Shown here in pieces: positions 51,625 through 60,911 of a DNA stretch of 64,000 nucleotides. Made by a program: the position numbers and the translations under genes. Below the pieces are notes generated by a model. It was not told the DNA's origin. It saw only the letters and a list, made by a program, of their open reading frames with translations, and searched no databases. The DNA is from Candidatus Riesia sp. GBBU (lineage in GTDB: Bacteria > Pseudomonadota > Gammaproteobacteria > Enterobacterales > Enterobacteriaceae): positions 317,919-381,918 of the forward strand of contig CP012849.1 of NCBI GenBank assembly GCA_002074035.1, given 5' to 3'. Every line of letters starts with the position of its first letter. Positions within the stretch are counted from its first letter, which is position 1.

Positions 51625-52517
51625 TCAATTGAAGATTCTAGAAATTTCTTTACTATTATTATACGAAATAAAATCCCAAATAGATTTATCGTTTAAAGTT
51701 TCTTTCAAGAGTTTGTTATTTAATTTATGACTAGACTTGTGAGCCTTAAATGATCCAATGATGTTGTGTCCACAAGAAAATAAATCACCAATAGCATCTA
51801 AGATCTTATGCCTTACAAATTCATCTTTAAATCTTAAGCCTTCTTTGTTAAGAATTGAAGTATTTCCTAATACAACTGCACATTTTAAACTTCCTCCTAA
51901 ACAAAATCCTTTTAATTTCAATTCTTCAATTTTATTAAGAAAACAAAATGTTCTTGCAGGGCTTATTTCTTTTAAGAAAGATCTAGAAGAGAAAACGAAT
52001 TTATAATTTTGATCATTTCCATTATTTATTAATGGATGATTAAAATTTATCGTAAAATCTGCTTTAAATCCTTCATACGGTGATAATTCTGCCCATTTAT
52101 CATCTTCGTTTACTCGTATTTTCTTTTTAATTCTGATGAATTTTTTTTGATCTTTCAAATTTTTTATTCCAGAATTTAATAATTTTGAAACAAATGGGAG
52201 AGAACTTCCATCCATTATTGGTATTTCTGAAGAGTTTATTTCAACTAAAATATTATCTATTCCTAAACAAAAAAATGCAGCATTTAAATGCTCTATAGTT
52301 GAAATAAAAACATCTCCTTTACCTAAACAGGTGCACAATGTTGTATTCACTATATAATTTTCTTTTAATATGAGTTCTTTTGGAGGATTTACATCAGTTC
52401 TACGATATATAATTCCTGTGTTTATTGGTGTTGGATATATTTTTAAATTTACTTTTTTCCTGAATGTAATCCAATTCCGTCAATACTTAAAGCTTTTTTT
52501 AATGTTCTTTGTTTCAT
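51625..52517 (-). CDS. lpxC: UDP-3-O-acyl-N-acetylglucosamine deacetylase with -1 frameshift at codon 22
   Basis: Zinc deacetylase, committed step of lipid A synthesis. The full gene starts at the ATG at 52515-52517 (MKQRTLKKALSIDGIGLHSG) and would give 297 residues (E. coli 305). The frame breaks after GKK, where the mRNA reads GGA AAA AAG TAA; in the -1 frame it continues VNLKIYPTPINTGIIYRRTD and runs to 51625. Zinc and catalytic motifs STIEHLNAA, RHKILDAIGDL and GHNIIGSF are intact. The remaining open frame alone, from a GTG at 52350, lacks about 55 conserved residues. It is the first gene of the dcw remnant, next to the gap left by ftsZ. Confidence 0.9.
52452..52458 (-). other. In-phase A AAA AAG slippery heptamer in lpxC
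   Basis: On the mRNA strand the heptamer is read in zero frame as (GG)A AAA AAG followed at once by TAA. It is the same heptamer, in the same phase, as the E. coli dnaX -1 frameshift site. A -1 slip gives exactly the residues expected by alignment (GKK then VNL). A GGA lies 11 bases upstream; no strong downstream stem is evident. A simple one-base deletion is the alternative. Confidence 0.6.
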
Positions 52518-53319
52518 TGGAAAATTTTTTATAATTGTTCTGAAAAGTAAAAGTTTCTTCCTAAGAATATGTTGATAAATTATTATAAATTTGATTGATA
52601 TAATTTTTTAAAAAATATTAAAAATAAATTTTTTGTTTAGTAATAATATATATTATTTAATTAATATATAAAATCTCTATTAAATATAAATTTTGAAAAA
52701 GATATTATTATTTAAGATATTTTTAATTTTTACTATTAAAATATAATATTATTTTAAGATTCCAATTCTAGAACATAGTAAGCTAATAACAAAGATATTT
52801 TGACTTATATATCCATTAATTTAAATTTAGAAACAAATTTTTACAGATTTTAAGTAGAACATAACTTATTTTTAATAAAAAGCTGAAAATAATATGATTA
52901 TATTAAGAATGGTATTTTCATGAAACAAGTTCTTCAAAGTATAAATATTCTTAATAGTATAAAATAGTTCCTATATAAATAGGTTTTACTAACTAAAATT
53001 ATCTTAACTTTAAGATTTTATTTAAGAGTTATCATTTAACTAAGTTTTGATTCTAAAAGAATCAAAGAATAGTTTTGTTGTGAATCTGTACGTCTAAATA
53101 AATTTTTGTTATGCTGCAATATTTGTTTGTTTAAAAATAATATTAACTGTTATTTTCATGTAAAATTTATATGTTCTTCATTAGAAGAAACTTTTTATTT
53201 AAAATGTAATAATTAATTAAAAATATTTTAGACTAATCTGCTTATTTTAAAAGTCATTTAAAATTTTTATATATTTTAGTTTTTAAACATATTTTCTAAA
53301 AATAATTACCACTTCTATT
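52518..53319. other. Gene-free spacer where ftsQ, ftsA and ftsZ are expected
   Basis: About 800 bp, the longest non-coding stretch in the window, between lpxC and ddlB. It is extremely AT-rich with stops in every frame. On the minus strand I searched by eye for the FtsZ tubulin-signature glycine loop and for FtsA ATPase motifs and found nothing. It most likely is eroded remains of the three division genes. Confidence 0.7.
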
Positions 53320-54237
53320 TTAACAGTTTTTTAAAATCTTTAAAACTAACTTTGAGAATCCTATTCCAACTCTCTTTGCCGACATTGGAAATAAACTTTT
53401 CCTAGTCATTCCAGGTATAGTATTAATTTCCAAAATATAAAAAACGTCATTTATATCTTTTATTAAATCTATTCTTGCAAAATTAGAGCATTTAGCAGAC
53501 TTATAAACAAACATTGATAATTTTCTTAACTCATTTTCTTCGTTAAGATTCATTCCTCCAGGACAGATATATCTTGTTTTATTTGAAAAATATTTTGCAT
53601 GAAAATTATAGAATTTCTGATCTGTTTCTATTCTAATAGATGGTAACTTTTCTCCATCTAAGATTGAAACGCTATATTCTAAACCAAATAAATACTTTTC
53701 AAGTAAAATATTATCATCATACAAAAAGGCTTTTTTTATAGCTTTTTTTAACGATCCCAAAGAATTTACTACACTTATTCCTAAGCTAGATCCACAACAA
53801 TTAGGCTTAACAACAACCGGGAATTTAAAATCTCTTATAATATAAGAAAGCAACTTATATTTTAAACTTTTAATCTTTGATTTTTGAAAAATTAAATATG
53901 GAATAACAGGAAGTCCAATCGATTTTAAAAATTTTTTTGTATTTATTTTATTGAAAGATATAAAAGAAGTAAATACTCCACTTCCAGTATATGGAATATT
54001 TAATGTTTCTAACGCTCTTTGTACTATTCCATCTTCTCCATTTTTACCATGAAGCATTATAAATGCCTTTGAGAAGTTCATATTTCTCAACTTTCTTACT
54101 GGTGAATATTTCGTGTCTACAAGATATGTTTCAATTCCATATTTTTTTAAAACTTTTTCTACTTCTTTTCCTGACTTAATTGATATTTCTCTCTCAAAAG
54201 AGTTTCCTCCAAAAAGAACTGCTACTTTTTCTTTCAT
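53320..54237 (-). CDS. ddlB: D-alanine-D-alanine ligase
   Basis: ATP-grasp enzyme joining two D-Ala for the murein pentapeptide. From the ATG at 54235-54237 it is 305 residues (E. coli DdlB 306), beginning MKEKVAVLFGGNSFERE. A TTG at 54255 overlapping murC would add six residues. HGKNGEDG near 62-69, GSSLGIS near 148-154, FARIDLIK and EINTIPGMT carry the substrate, ATP and Mg contacts. It sits 14 bp after murC; its normal downstream partner ftsQ is absent. Confidence 0.96.
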   Translation of the reverse strand: MKEKVAVLFGGNSFEREISIKSGKEVEKVLKKYGIETYLVDTKYSPVRKLRNMNFSKAFIMLHGKNGEDGIVQRALETLNIPYTGSGVFTSFISFNKINTKKFLKSIGLPVIPYLIFQKSKIKSLKYKLLSYIIRDFKFPVVVKPNCCGSSLGISVVNSLGSLKKAIKKAFLYDDNILLEKYLFGLEYSVSILDGEKLPSIRIETDQKFYNFHAKYFSNKTRYICPGGMNLNEENELRKLSMFVYKSAKCSNFARIDLIKDINDVFYILEINTIPGMTRKSLFPMSAKRVGIGFSKLVLKILKNC

Positions 54238-54251
54238 ATATCTATAATAAT

Positions 54252-55634
54252 TCAAATTCCAAATATATTACGAACAACTTCACTCACGTTCCCAGCCCCC
54301 TGAATTAATATTAAATCATTTTCTCTTAAAACATAAGAAAGAATTTTTTTCATGTTCTTCTCATTTACAAGAAAAACTTTTTTCATCTTTTTTCTCTTAT
54401 AAATTGAATTAAATAATGAAAGACTATTAATTCCATCCAATGGATTTTCCCAAGCTGGATATATATCCATTATGAATAGTACATCAACTTTTTCCAAAAC
54501 TTTTATAAAATCTTCGTAAAAACATTTAATTCTTGTATATCTATGTGGCTGAAATATTAACACAATTCTTTTTTTCCATTTCATCACTGTACTTATAGTA
54601 CATCCAATTTCTTTTGGATGATGTCCATAATCATCTATAATTGTAATATTTTCTTTATTTTCAAATGATATTCTTTTAAAAATTTCAAAACGTCTCTTTA
54701 CTCCAGAAAATTTTTTTAAAGATTTTAAAATGTCATTTTTGCTTAATCCTATCTCTAAAGAAGTGATAATTGCAGCTGTTGCGTTTAAAGCATTATGACG
54801 TCCTGGATATTTGATTTTACATTTTATAATATTTTTATTTTTTTTTGTAATTATGAATGATATTATTTCTTTATTTTGTTTATATTTTGTAATTCTGAAA
54901 TTTGAGTTATCATTGAAACCATAAGTTAAAACTTTTTTATTAATTTTTTTTAAAATTGATCTGGCGATATAATCATCTAAACATAAAATCACAGTTCCAG
55001 GATCTGATAAGTTATTTAAAAATTTCAAGAAAGAAAATTTCATTTTTCTGATACTATTTTTGTATGTCATAATATGATCAGATCCTATATTAGTTACTAC
55101 TGACAAATTTGGCTTTAGATATAAAAATGAAGCATCGCTTTCATCTGCTTCTGCAATAAAGTGTTTTCCAAATCCATAATGACAACTCTTGTTAATTGTT
55201 TTCAATACACCACCATTGATAAATGTTGGGTCTAGTTTGTTTTTAAGAAATATATCTATTATCATTGATGTAGTTGTTGTTTTACCGTGAGTTCCGGCCA
55301 CTGTAATATTAAACTGTTTTGAGTTCATTAATTCAGACAGTAACTTTGCACGAAGAATAACTGGTATTTTTAATGAATTTGCGGTAACAATTTCTATATT
55401 ATTTTTAGGAATAGCAGAAGATATAACAACTACATCTGAATTTTTTATATTACTTTTTTTATGATTAAAAAAGATTTTTACACCAATTTCAGATAATTTT
55501 TTTGAAATATAATTTGAAGAAATATCAGATCCGCTAACTTGATAACCCATTTTCTTTAAAACAGTTGCAATACCACTCATTCCGATTCCGCATATTCCTA
55601 CAAAATGAAAGTGATTTTTTTTCTTTAAAAACAT
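54252..55634 (-). CDS. murC: UDP-N-acetylmuramate--L-alanine ligase
   Basis: Adds L-Ala, the first residue of the stem peptide. Length 460 residues (E. coli 491, differences at both termini). The N-terminal HFHFVGICGIGMSGIA is the UDP-binding loop. The ATP loop is AGTHGKTTTT near 113-122. The segments AEADESDASFL and FQPHRYTR complete the Mur ligase signature. It follows murG after 4 bp. Confidence 0.96.
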   Translation of the reverse strand: MFLKKKNHFHFVGICGIGMSGIATVLKKMGYQVSGSDISSNYISKKLSEIGVKIFFNHKKSNIKNSDVVVISSAIPKNNIEIVTANSLKIPVILRAKLLSELMNSKQFNITVAGTHGKTTTTSMIIDIFLKNKLDPTFINGGVLKTINKSCHYGFGKHFIAEADESDASFLYLKPNLSVVTNIGSDHIMTYKNSIRKMKFSFLKFLNNLSDPGTVILCLDDYIARSILKKINKKVLTYGFNDNSNFRITKYKQNKEIISFIITKKNKNIIKCKIKYPGRHNALNATAAIITSLEIGLSKNDILKSLKKFSGVKRRFEIFKRISFENKENITIIDDYGHHPKEIGCTISTVMKWKKRIVLIFQPHRYTRIKCFYEDFIKVLEKVDVLFIMDIYPAWENPLDGINSLSLFNSIYKRKKMKKVFLVNEKNMKKILSYVLRENDLILIQGAGNVSEVVRNIFGI

Positions 55635-55638
55635 ATTT

Positions 55639-56718
55639 TTAGTTTCTTTTAATAGACTGTAATAAGAATTTTTCTATTTTCTTAAAAGAATCTATATTAG
55701 GTAATTTTTTTATTCTTTTAGAAATTTTTATTAACTTCTTTCTAGATAAAAGTTTATATAGCTTTCTTTTTAAGGATTTTGCAGAAAGTTCAGACTCCTT
55801 TAATATATTAGCTAAACCCTTTTTATTTAAGTAGACTGCATTTCTATGCTGATGTTGATCTTTATGTTGAAATGGTATAAAAATAGCAGGTAGTCCTACA
55901 TATATGATTTCACTTACTGTTAATGCACCAGATCTACAAATTATTACATCTGCCCATTTGTACGCTAAAAAAATATCTTTAATAAAGCCATTTAATTTGT
56001 AGACATATTTTATTGTGTTAAAATCATTATATATTTTTTTAGTTATTTTTTTATATTTCTTTCCAGTCTGATGCCAGACTACTACATCATTATCTATGAT
56101 TGAAATCATTTCTGGAATTACTTTATTAATAATCATCGAACCTTGACTTCCTCCAGTTACTAATATTCTTATTGGTCCATTTCTCTTTTTAACTCTTTTT
56201 TCAAAGCTTTCTATAGACATAATATTTTTTCTAATTGGATTTCCTACAATATTTGCGTTTGATAACGTATTTGGAAAAGCTTGCAAAATAGTTTTTGCAA
56301 ATTTTGACAACAAGCGATTAGATAGTCCAGCAACACTATTTTGTTCATGTAATACAATTGGTATTCTACATAATAAAGCAGCTATGCATCCATGAAACGA
56401 TACATATCCTCCCATACCTAAAACAATATTTGGCCTATATTTACTAATAATTATCCTTATTTTTTTAATTGTTTTAACTAATTCTATTATAGAGAAAAAG
56501 AATTTTATGAAGTTATTTCTTCTTATAGAAGAAACATTGATAAGTTTTATATTAATGCCGTGAATTGGAACTAAATCTTCTTCTATTTTATTTCTTGCTC
56601 CTATCCAAAGAATTCTCCATTTATTTTTAAATCTCATATATTTAGCTATTTCTATTCCAGGAATGACATGTCCTCCACTGCCTCCCGAAACGATTATCAT
56701 TTTAACTATTTTTTTCAT
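55639..56718 (-). CDS. murG: UDP-GlcNAc transferase MurG (lipid I to lipid II)
   Basis: Peripheral inner-membrane GT28 glycosyltransferase. Length 359 residues (E. coli 355). It has the glycine loop SGGSGGHVIPG near 10-20, GMGGYVSFHG near 104-113, HEQNSVAGLSNR near 128-139, and the UDP-GlcNAc site CRSGALTVSE with PFQHKDQHQHRNA. It is 4 bp before murC; ftsW, which normally precedes it, is missing. Confidence 0.96.
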   Translation of the reverse strand: MKKIVKMIIVSGGSGGHVIPGIEIAKYMRFKNKWRILWIGARNKIEEDLVPIHGINIKLINVSSIRRNNFIKFFFSIIELVKTIKKIRIIISKYRPNIVLGMGGYVSFHGCIAALLCRIPIVLHEQNSVAGLSNRLLSKFAKTILQAFPNTLSNANIVGNPIRKNIMSIESFEKRVKKRNGPIRILVTGGSQGSMIINKVIPEMISIIDNDVVVWHQTGKKYKKITKKIYNDFNTIKYVYKLNGFIKDIFLAYKWADVIICRSGALTVSEIIYVGLPAIFIPFQHKDQHQHRNAVYLNKKGLANILKESELSAKSLKRKLYKLLSRKKLIKISKRIKKLPNIDSFKKIEKFLLQSIKRN

Positions 56719-57152
56719 AACAAGATTAAATTTTTATTTAAAAATCTTAATAAATAAAAACAATTAATCAGACTAATAATGATAAAGCTTTACACATAAT
56801 AACTTTTTAAATTTTTTATAGGTTTACGTCTGAAAAATCTCTTACGTTCTGTACTGTCAATAGATATATTATATAATCAAATTAAAGATTTCTCTTAAGA
56901 TAGTTTTATTATTAGAGTGTGTTAAAAGACATTTTTCATTTTTGATTTTACTAAAATATATTTTTTAGCATATATCTAACACAAAAGATTAACTTAAAAA
57001 TTATTTTAAATATATAAAAATTATTATTTTATTTCAGATAATTTCAATAAAAATTAATTTAGTATTTTAAGAGTTCTAAAATAATTTATATATAAATTTT
57101 TATTTCATAACACTTGTTTACATAAATAAATTTGTTTTCTAAAAAGTTGTAT
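56719..57152. other. Gene-free spacer where ftsW is expected
   Basis: About 430 bp between murD and murG, the E. coli place of the ftsW gene. The sequence is very AT-rich, has stops in all frames, and shows no hydrophobic open frame that could be a decayed SEDS protein. Confidence 0.7.
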
Positions 57153-58454
57153 CTATATACTTTTATATAATTTCAGGAAAATATTACCTCTGTGGGCAAA
57201 ATTCTCGAATTGGTCAAAACTTGAACATGCAGGAGAAAAAAGAACAATTTCTCCATTGTTTAAACGTTTTCTAATAAAATTTATACATTCTTCAAGTGAA
57301 TTGCATAAAAAGCTATTTTTTTTTAGTTTGCTAAATTTTATACCATCTGTTCCAAAACAACATAATTGTACATTTTTTTTCTCAATGACCTTTTTTAACG
57401 CTGAGAACCCTGAAGATTTATTTTTTCCACCTAAGATTAAATAAATCTTACTTCTAGAGTCAATGCTTTTTATTGCTGACAATGTACTGCTTATATTTGT
57501 AGATTTTGAATCGTTTATCCAAGTTGCTCCCATCTTTTTTCCTATAAACTGAAATCTGTTGGAAATGTTTTTAATCTTTTTAACAGATTTCATAGAAATG
57601 TATGTTGGTATTCCAATTGAATCAGCTACTGCTATTGCAGCTAGTATATTGACATAGTTATGAACCCCTTTTAGTTTTAGATCATGTAAATCTAAAAATT
57701 TTTTTCCAGAGATTAGAAAGCTTTTAGATTTTGTATCAAATCTATATTCTCCAGAATCAATTCCAAAACATTTATAATGAACGTTTTTAAATTTTTTTGG
57801 CCAAGTTTTTTTTTCATTTTTATTGAAAATACAGATTTTCGCTTTAGAAAAGATTTTTAACTTACTTTTACAATATTGCTTAAAACTATTATATCTATCA
57901 ATATGATTTTTTTGTAAATTTAATACAACTGCCACTGTAGCTTTTAAGCTTTTTGTTGTTTCCAATTGAAAACTAGATATTTCTAAAACATATATATCGT
58001 ATTTCTTATATAGTAAATTTAAAGCTGGTTTTCCTATGTTTCCACCTATTCCTACTTTTAGTTTTGAAGATTTTATAATATTTCCAACTATTTTTGTAAC
58101 AGTCGTTTTTCCATTTGTTCCAGTAATTGCAATTATAGGTTTTTTTACTTCTTTACAGAATATTTCTATATCTCCAATTATTTCTATTCCTTTACAAAGG
58201 GCTTTTTGTATAATAGGTGTCCCAATAGGAACTCCTGGACTTAATACTATTAGATTTGATTCCATTATCCATTTATTGTTCAAACTTCCAAATTGGTAAA
58301 TAACTCCTTTTGGAATCCTATTCTTAATTTCTGTATTTTTTCTTATATCCATAATTTTCACATTGATTTTTTTCTTTCTAAAGAAATTAATACATGAAAG
58401 ACCTGTTTTACCAGCTCCTATAATAACTATTTTTTTGTTAATATAAATGTTCAT
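57153..58454 (-). CDS. murD: UDP-N-acetylmuramoylalanine--D-glutamate ligase
   Basis: Adds D-Glu in murein precursor synthesis. Length 433 residues (E. coli 438). VIIGAGKTGLSC is at the N-terminus, ATP loop ITGTNGKTTVTK near 110-121, and the HIDRYNSFKQYCKSKLKI segment keeps the Lys that is carbamylated. NDSKSTN and ILGGKNKS-type residues lie in the C-terminal domain. It is 1 bp after mraY. Confidence 0.96.
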   Translation of the reverse strand: MNIYINKKIVIIGAGKTGLSCINFFRKKKINVKIMDIRKNTEIKNRIPKGVIYQFGSLNNKWIMESNLIVLSPGVPIGTPIIQKALCKGIEIIGDIEIFCKEVKKPIIAITGTNGKTTVTKIVGNIIKSSKLKVGIGGNIGKPALNLLYKKYDIYVLEISSFQLETTKSLKATVAVVLNLQKNHIDRYNSFKQYCKSKLKIFSKAKICIFNKNEKKTWPKKFKNVHYKCFGIDSGEYRFDTKSKSFLISGKKFLDLHDLKLKGVHNYVNILAAIAVADSIGIPTYISMKSVKKIKNISNRFQFIGKKMGATWINDSKSTNISSTLSAIKSIDSRSKIYLILGGKNKSSGFSALKKVIEKKNVQLCCFGTDGIKFSKLKKNSFLCNSLEECINFIRKRLNNGEIVLFSPACSSFDQFENFAHRGNIFLKLYKSI

Positions 58455-58455
58455 T

Positions 58456-59535
58456 TTAATATTTTTTTACAATACTTATTCCTAAGATTGTTAATAATAA
58501 TGATATTATCCAAAGTCTATTCACTATTTTTTGTTCAGGACATCCAGATAATTCATAGTGATGATGAATTGGTGCCATAAGAAAAAGTTTTTTTTTCGAT
58601 ACTTTAAAAAAGAAAATTTGTAATATAACTGAGATTGTTTCAATAACTAATATTCCTCCAATAAAAAACAACATTAGTTCTTGTCTTAAAAGAACTGTTA
58701 CAGCTCCTATAACACCTCCAAATGACAATGATCCAACATCTCCCATAAACAAATTTGCAGGATATGCATTGAACCAATGAAATCCTAATATTGATCCAGC
58801 TATTGAAGAACATATTATGATTAAATCTATTGATTTTTTATTATAGATAACCTTGAAATTTTTAGAAAATTCTGGATCACTTGAAATTATCGAAATCGCA
58901 AATAAATATATTATTATTGATACTAAAATATTAGATACTAATCCATCTAGACCATCTGATAAATTTGCTGCATTACTTGATCCAATTATAGTAAAGTAAG
59001 AAATAGGAATAAAAAAAACCCCTATTGTTTTTTCAAAGTCTTTTAAAAAAGGTACAGATATTTTATGAAAAAAACTTTTTTCTTCAAAAAATAAAATTAA
59101 AAAAATTAAAACTAATGTTATAGCTGTTTGAAATATATATTTCTCTTTAGGTGAGAATCCGGTGGAATTTTTTTTATTTATTTTTCGTAAATCGTCAATA
59201 AATCCAATGATTCCATATCCAAAAAGAATTAATATTATATACCAAATATAAGAGTTATTTAACTCTGTTAACAAAATTATAGATGTAAAAGAAGATAATA
59301 TTAAAAGTACACCTCCCATTGTTGGAGTGCCAGTTTTTTTTTTATGTGAAATTGGATTTTCTTTTCTTATTATTTGATAGAATTTAATTCTCTTTAATAA
59401 AGAGATTGTTGGTCTGCCAGAAATAATTAATATTGAAAATGAAACTATAAAACTCAATATTGATCTAAAAAATACTGAGTTAATTAATTCAGAAAATATA
59501 TAAAAATTTAATTTTTTTTGTAAAAAAATTAACAT
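58456..59535 (-). CDS. mraY: Phospho-N-acetylmuramoyl-pentapeptide transferase
   Basis: Integral membrane enzyme that makes lipid I from UDP-MurNAc-pentapeptide and undecaprenyl phosphate. Length 359 residues (E. coli 360) with about ten membrane segments. GTPTMGGVLLIL near 68-79, the catalytic Asp pair in FIDDLRK near 115, NLSDGLDGL near 192 and HHHYELSG near 324 are all present. The start overlaps murF by 7 bp. Confidence 0.97.
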   Translation of the reverse strand: MLIFLQKKLNFYIFSELINSVFFRSILSFIVSFSILIISGRPTISLLKRIKFYQIIRKENPISHKKKTGTPTMGGVLLILSSFTSIILLTELNNSYIWYIILILFGYGIIGFIDDLRKINKKNSTGFSPKEKYIFQTAITLVLIFLILFFEEKSFFHKISVPFLKDFEKTIGVFFIPISYFTIIGSSNAANLSDGLDGLVSNILVSIIIYLFAISIISSDPEFSKNFKVIYNKKSIDLIIICSSIAGSILGFHWFNAYPANLFMGDVGSLSFGGVIGAVTVLLRQELMLFFIGGILVIETISVILQIFFFKVSKKKLFLMAPIHHHYELSGCPEQKIVNRLWIISLLLTILGISIVKKY

Positions 59536-60911
59536 AAAAATTTCTCCTTAATAGATTTAATTATTTCTTCTAAGTAAAAGCTTCTTGAACCCTTTATTAA
59601 AATAGATATCTTCAACTTTCTTTCTATTAAAGAAAAAATCTTTTCTGTTAAATTTCCCTTTGAAAAGAAATGTTTTCCTGATTTATTGATTTTACTTATA
59701 AAAATACTTTTTTTTCCAATTGAAAATACTTTATTTATTTTAATAGTATCTATAATTCTTGCAATTTCTTTATGATAATATGTTGAGTAGTTTCCCATTT
59801 CATTAATATCACTAATCACAAGAAGACGATATCCAGGCATTCTTGATAAAATCTTAACTGAAGATATTATAGATCCGATATTAGAATTATATGTATCATC
59901 TAAAACAACCTTATTTTTTGAGAGTATTATCGGACATAACCTTCCAGATAGTGGAAGTAATTTCTTTAACCCATTTCTTATATGTTTTAATTTTGCTCCA
60001 ACAGTAATTGATATAGCACTTGCAGCTAGTGAATTCTCAATATTATGTTTTCCCAAAAAAGGTAAATTTATATGTATGTTTCCAACTGTCGTACATAAAT
60101 TAAATTCTGAATTAAATAATCTTATATAAATATTTTTTGCATAAAAATTAGACTCAATTTTTTTCCTAAATGAAAAAAAACAAATTTTTTGATTTTCAGA
60201 AAAATTTGCTTTCCACATTTTCCAATATTTATTTGATATGTTGATTATTGCTATTCCATCTCTTTTTAACTCACAAAAAATTTTTCCTTTTTCCATTATT
60301 AAATTATTAAAATTTTTAAATCCTCTTAAATGAGAAGGATATATATTATTTACTAACGCAACATCTGGTCTGATAATTTTGCTAATAAATTGTATTTCTC
60401 CAGTTTTATTAGCACCAATTTCAATAACTGCGTATTTATGATAATCTTTTACTTTTAATAAAGTTAATGATACACCAAGATCATTATTTAAATTTTTTTT
60501 TGTAAAAATTGTATGTCCACATTCTGATAAAATTGAAGCTGTCATTTCTTTAACTGTGGTCTTTCCAGAAGATCCAGTAATTCCAACAAATTTTGCCTTA
60601 CTTTTTTCTCTGTTCCACTTAGCTAATTGATATATTGCTACTTTAGTATCTAGAACTATAATTTGAGGAAAGACTGTTTTTACTTTTTTACTAACTAACA
60701 ATGCTTTTGCACCATTTTTTATTGTTTCATCAATAAATGAATGTCCGTCAAAATTTTTTCCAGCTATCGCAATAAATAAGAAGTTACTTGAATTTTTTCT
60801 ACTGTCAATTTCAATGGATTCAATATATGTTTTTCTTGATTTAATATTACTTATTCCATATAACTTTCCTTTTGTTAAAACGGAAATTTCATATAATGAA
60901 ATACGAATCAT
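59529..60911 (-). CDS. murF: UDP-MurNAc-tripeptide--D-Ala-D-Ala ligase
   Basis: Adds the D-Ala-D-Ala dipeptide made by Ddl. Length 460 residues (E. coli 452). The N-terminal domain has SIEIDSRK near 29-36, the ATP loop is ITGSSGKTTVKEM near 110-122, ENSLAAS is in the central domain, and LDDTYNSN follows. It overlaps murE by 4 bp (ATGA) and mraY by 7 bp, so the three are coupled. Confidence 0.96.
   Translation of the reverse strand: MIRISLYEISVLTKGKLYGISNIKSRKTYIESIEIDSRKNSSNFLFIAIAGKNFDGHSFIDETIKNGAKALLVSKKVKTVFPQIIVLDTKVAIYQLAKWNREKSKAKFVGITGSSGKTTVKEMTASILSECGHTIFTKKNLNNDLGVSLTLLKVKDYHKYAVIEIGANKTGEIQFISKIIRPDVALVNNIYPSHLRGFKNFNNLIMEKGKIFCELKRDGIAIINISNKYWKMWKANFSENQKICFFSFRKKIESNFYAKNIYIRLFNSEFNLCTTVGNIHINLPFLGKHNIENSLAASAISITVGAKLKHIRNGLKKLLPLSGRLCPIILSKNKVVLDDTYNSNIGSIISSVKILSRMPGYRLLVISDINEMGNYSTYYHKEIARIIDTIKINKVFSIGKKSIFISKINKSGKHFFSKGNLTEKIFSLIERKLKISILIKGSRSFYLEEIIKSIKEKFLC

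Noticed and set aside
52348-52350. GTG start for a shortened LpxC
   Set aside because: It would drop about 55 conserved residues that are clearly encoded upstream in the neighbouring frame, so a frame break is the better explanation.
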